Made by a program: the position numbers and the translations under genes. A model generated the notes under the pieces. It had not been told where the DNA came from. It did not search any database and was given only the letters and a program-made list of their open reading frames with translations. From Limanda limanda (Eukaryota; Chordata; Actinopteri; Pleuronectiformes; Pleuronectidae), in assembly GCF_963576545.1 (NCBI RefSeq), contig NC_083638.1:24514090-24578089 (forward strand): DNA of 64,000 bases, written 5' to 3'. Shown here piece after piece: positions 63,301 through 64,000 of this stretch (positions are counted from its first letter, which is position 1; every line of letters begins with the position of its first letter).

Positions 63301-64000
63301 TATTACATTTACATGCACATACATTTACTCCATACTATTGACCTGTAAATAAAGATGGCTGACATCTCACCAGTTCTTACCACTTTAAGAATATAAAGCT
63401 CAAATCTCCCAGTTTTTAGGGTATGATGACATCATTTAGAGCCAGAATCTGAACACTAGGGTTCGTGGAGTGGCTCCATGGTATCAAGGTCCGGCCAATA
63501 CAGGAGCTCAACCAATTGCAAGTCTGTCTCAGCTGTCAATCATGACATTTCACCCTTTTTAGAGCATCAAATAACTAACTTATATTGAACTTGTGGGAAA
63601 ACATACATCAGTAATATAATAACTACATTAAACAACCATCTTCCAAAAAAAAAATTATGATGTGTATTTTGAGTTTTTAGTTCTGTACATGTCCCATCCA
63701 CTAACATGGAAGAGAAAGGATTTTCTACTTCTTCTATACTACAGCCAGCCACCAGTGGGCGATCAAGGTGTTTTGGCTCCAAACATTAACATCACCTTTG
63801 TTTCTTTGTCTCTCCGTTGCAGGGTGACCCCTCAAGATGGAGATGCTTCCCCTTCAGGCAACCCCGGGTGCTCAGACGGGGCTTCAGGTGCTACCGGTGG
63901 TGCTGGTGCTATGGCAATGACTGCCACCTCCACCCTCTCCTTGCCCATGAGCCAGGGTAAACCCTCCCTGCGTCGCATCAAAGGTCGCATTCACCGCAGC
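48216..64000 (+). CDS. tjp1: Probable tight junction protein 1 (ZO-1), N-terminal exons of a long isoform; gene continues past window
   Basis: Two coding segments are visible: 48216-48307 and 63823-64000 (open at the window end). They join across a 15.5 kb intron (TG|GTGAGT ... TTGCAG|G), completing a Trp codon. The first begins [15 protein letters not shown] and ends LPTKRQLW; the ATG has A at -3 and an in-frame stop upstream. The second begins [12 protein letters not shown], is rich in Gly, Ala, Ser and Thr, and ends with basic [15 protein letters not shown] recognise this as the alternative N-terminus of ZO-1 that precedes the first PDZ domain, a cytoplasmic junction scaffold. No PDZ, SH3 or GUK domain is inside the window, so the name rests on recall of these exons and on proximity to apba2, its human neighbour at 15q13.1. 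A different gene is possible; that both segments are coding is much more certain. Confidence 0.65.
50745..51240 (+). repeat. CATC-based minisatellite with a higher-order unit
   Basis: Tetranucleotide ccat repeats are organised into larger units that each contain 'ccaccccttgcatctgtcc', 'gtttgtc.gtctttct.actgtc' and 'catcagtccat'. These blocks recur near 50830, 50950, 51130 and 51185. It lies in the tjp1-like intron and produces long Pro/Ser/Ile/His frames with no biological meaning. Confidence 0.9.
52775..52835 (+). repeat. (AC)n-rich microsatellite
   Basis: Interrupted CA tract with ACGC, TCAC and ATAC variants in the tjp1-like intron. Confidence 0.8.
53788..54055 (+). pseudogene. Possible 5' fragment of a hAT-type transposon with a BED-like N-terminus
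   Basis: Begins CAGGGTTGCAGCGG, like the ends of common fish hAT elements. About 100 bases later the frame reads [18 protein letters not shown] then [12 protein letters not shown]. The W-x-x-F-G pattern resembles the start of a BED finger. The zinc ligands are not present, the frame stops soon after, and a CA microsatellite interrupts the leader. No transposase core is seen, so this would be a dead remnant. Confidence 0.35.
55694..55965 (+). repeat. Dispersed teleost repeat, fuller copy
   Basis: Recognisable order: 'atccatccactcattatcta', 'ccgctcatccttcgagggtc', 'cccagctgact', 'ttggacaggtcaccag', 'gactgtgaaaggacgctgga', 'gaacatgcagactccacac'. Same family as 20575-20760. Confidence 0.7.
57264..57334 (+). 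repeat. (TG)n microsatellite
   Basis: Uninterrupted GT/TG dinucleotide tract of about 70 bases in the tjp1-like intron; a poly-C run of about 14 lies downstream at 57502-57515. Confidence 0.95.
59458..60163 (+). mobile_element. Non-autonomous hAT-like element (MITE), long copy, 706 bp
   Basis: Starts TAGGGATGGG and ends CCCGTCCCTA, so the ends are inverted repeats with one mismatch in ten. Perfect 8-bp flanking duplication GTGTTCAG at 59450-59457 and 60164-60171. No transposase frame is present. The right-hand part (about 59920-60163) matches the 5097-5375 element in reverse complement over nearly its whole length. It lies in the first intron of the tjp1-like gene. Confidence 0.87.
60285..60465 (-). 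repeat. Teleost dispersed repeat, family A, inverted 5' part
   Basis: In reverse complement it reads 'ggttatgttttcacccctgc', a gtttg/gttgg tract, 'ggattacacaaaaactac', then 'aaacttggtggaaggattgg'. This is the start of family A and contains a short (CAAA)n/(CCAA)n tract. It begins about 120 bases after the 706-bp MITE. Confidence 0.6.
63506..63581 (+). repeat. Dispersed repeat shared with 18207-18270
   Basis: Same phrase order as the earlier copy with small insertions: 'gctcaacca', 'gtctcagctgtcaatcat', 'ttcaccctttttagagcatcaaataacta'. It lies 240 bases before the second tjp1-like exon. Confidence 0.55.

Larger units (their letters stand above)
48308..63822 (+). other. tjp1: 15.5 kb first intron of the tjp1-like gene
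   Basis: Bounded by a strong GTGAGT donor and a TTGCAG acceptor. It contains a CATC-type minisatellite (50.75-51.24 kb), a hAT-like coding fragment (53.8 kb), a complete hAT-like MITE (59.46-60.16 kb) and several dispersed repeats. No further exon with recognisable protein similarity was found. Long first introns often carry enhancers, but none is identifiable here. Confidence 0.6.

Overview
This window is vertebrate nuclear DNA, almost certainly from a ray-finned (teleost) fish. Coding sequence is only about 5% of it and is cut into short exons with GT/AG junctions. The rest is introns and intergenic DNA carrying microsatellites and dispersed repeats of kinds I know from fish genomes. No prokaryotic, phage or organelle features are present.

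Layout. (1) 1-20.5 kb, + strand: the last ten coding exons of an X11/Mint adaptor, best matched to apba2. They encode the C-terminal 406 residues: most or all of the PTB domain, two PDZ domains and the -PMYI C-terminus. The N-terminal exons lie before the window. (2) 21.6-25.6 kb, - strand: a complete nine-exon sorbitol dehydrogenase gene (sord, 354 aa), tail-to-tail with apba2. (3) 26.4-29.3 kb, - strand: a complete seven-exon gene (189 aa) recognised as terb2, a meiotic telomere-bouquet protein, in tandem with sord. (4) 29.3-47.6 kb: no convincing gene; repeats, a large foldback structure and an X-box-like motif. (5) 47.6-64 kb, + strand: a CpG-rich promoter/leader, a first coding exon at 48216-48307, a 15.5 kb intron, and a second exon running off the window end. 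I read this as the 5' end of a tjp1 (ZO-1) long isoform. That call is less certain than the other three.

These genes are not a pathway: neuronal/epithelial PDZ adaptor, polyol metabolism, meiosis and tight-junction scaffold. Of interest is the map. In human, APBA2 and TJP1 are near each other at 15q13.1, while SORD and TERB2 are adjacent at 15q21.1. Here the sord-terb2 pair sits between apba2 and tjp1.

The clearest mobile-element result is a pair of related non-autonomous hAT-like elements (5097-5375 and 59458-60163, opposite orientations). Each is flanked by a perfect 8-bp target duplication, and the short one lacks about 430 bp of the interior. I found no evidence for a new multi-gene system.
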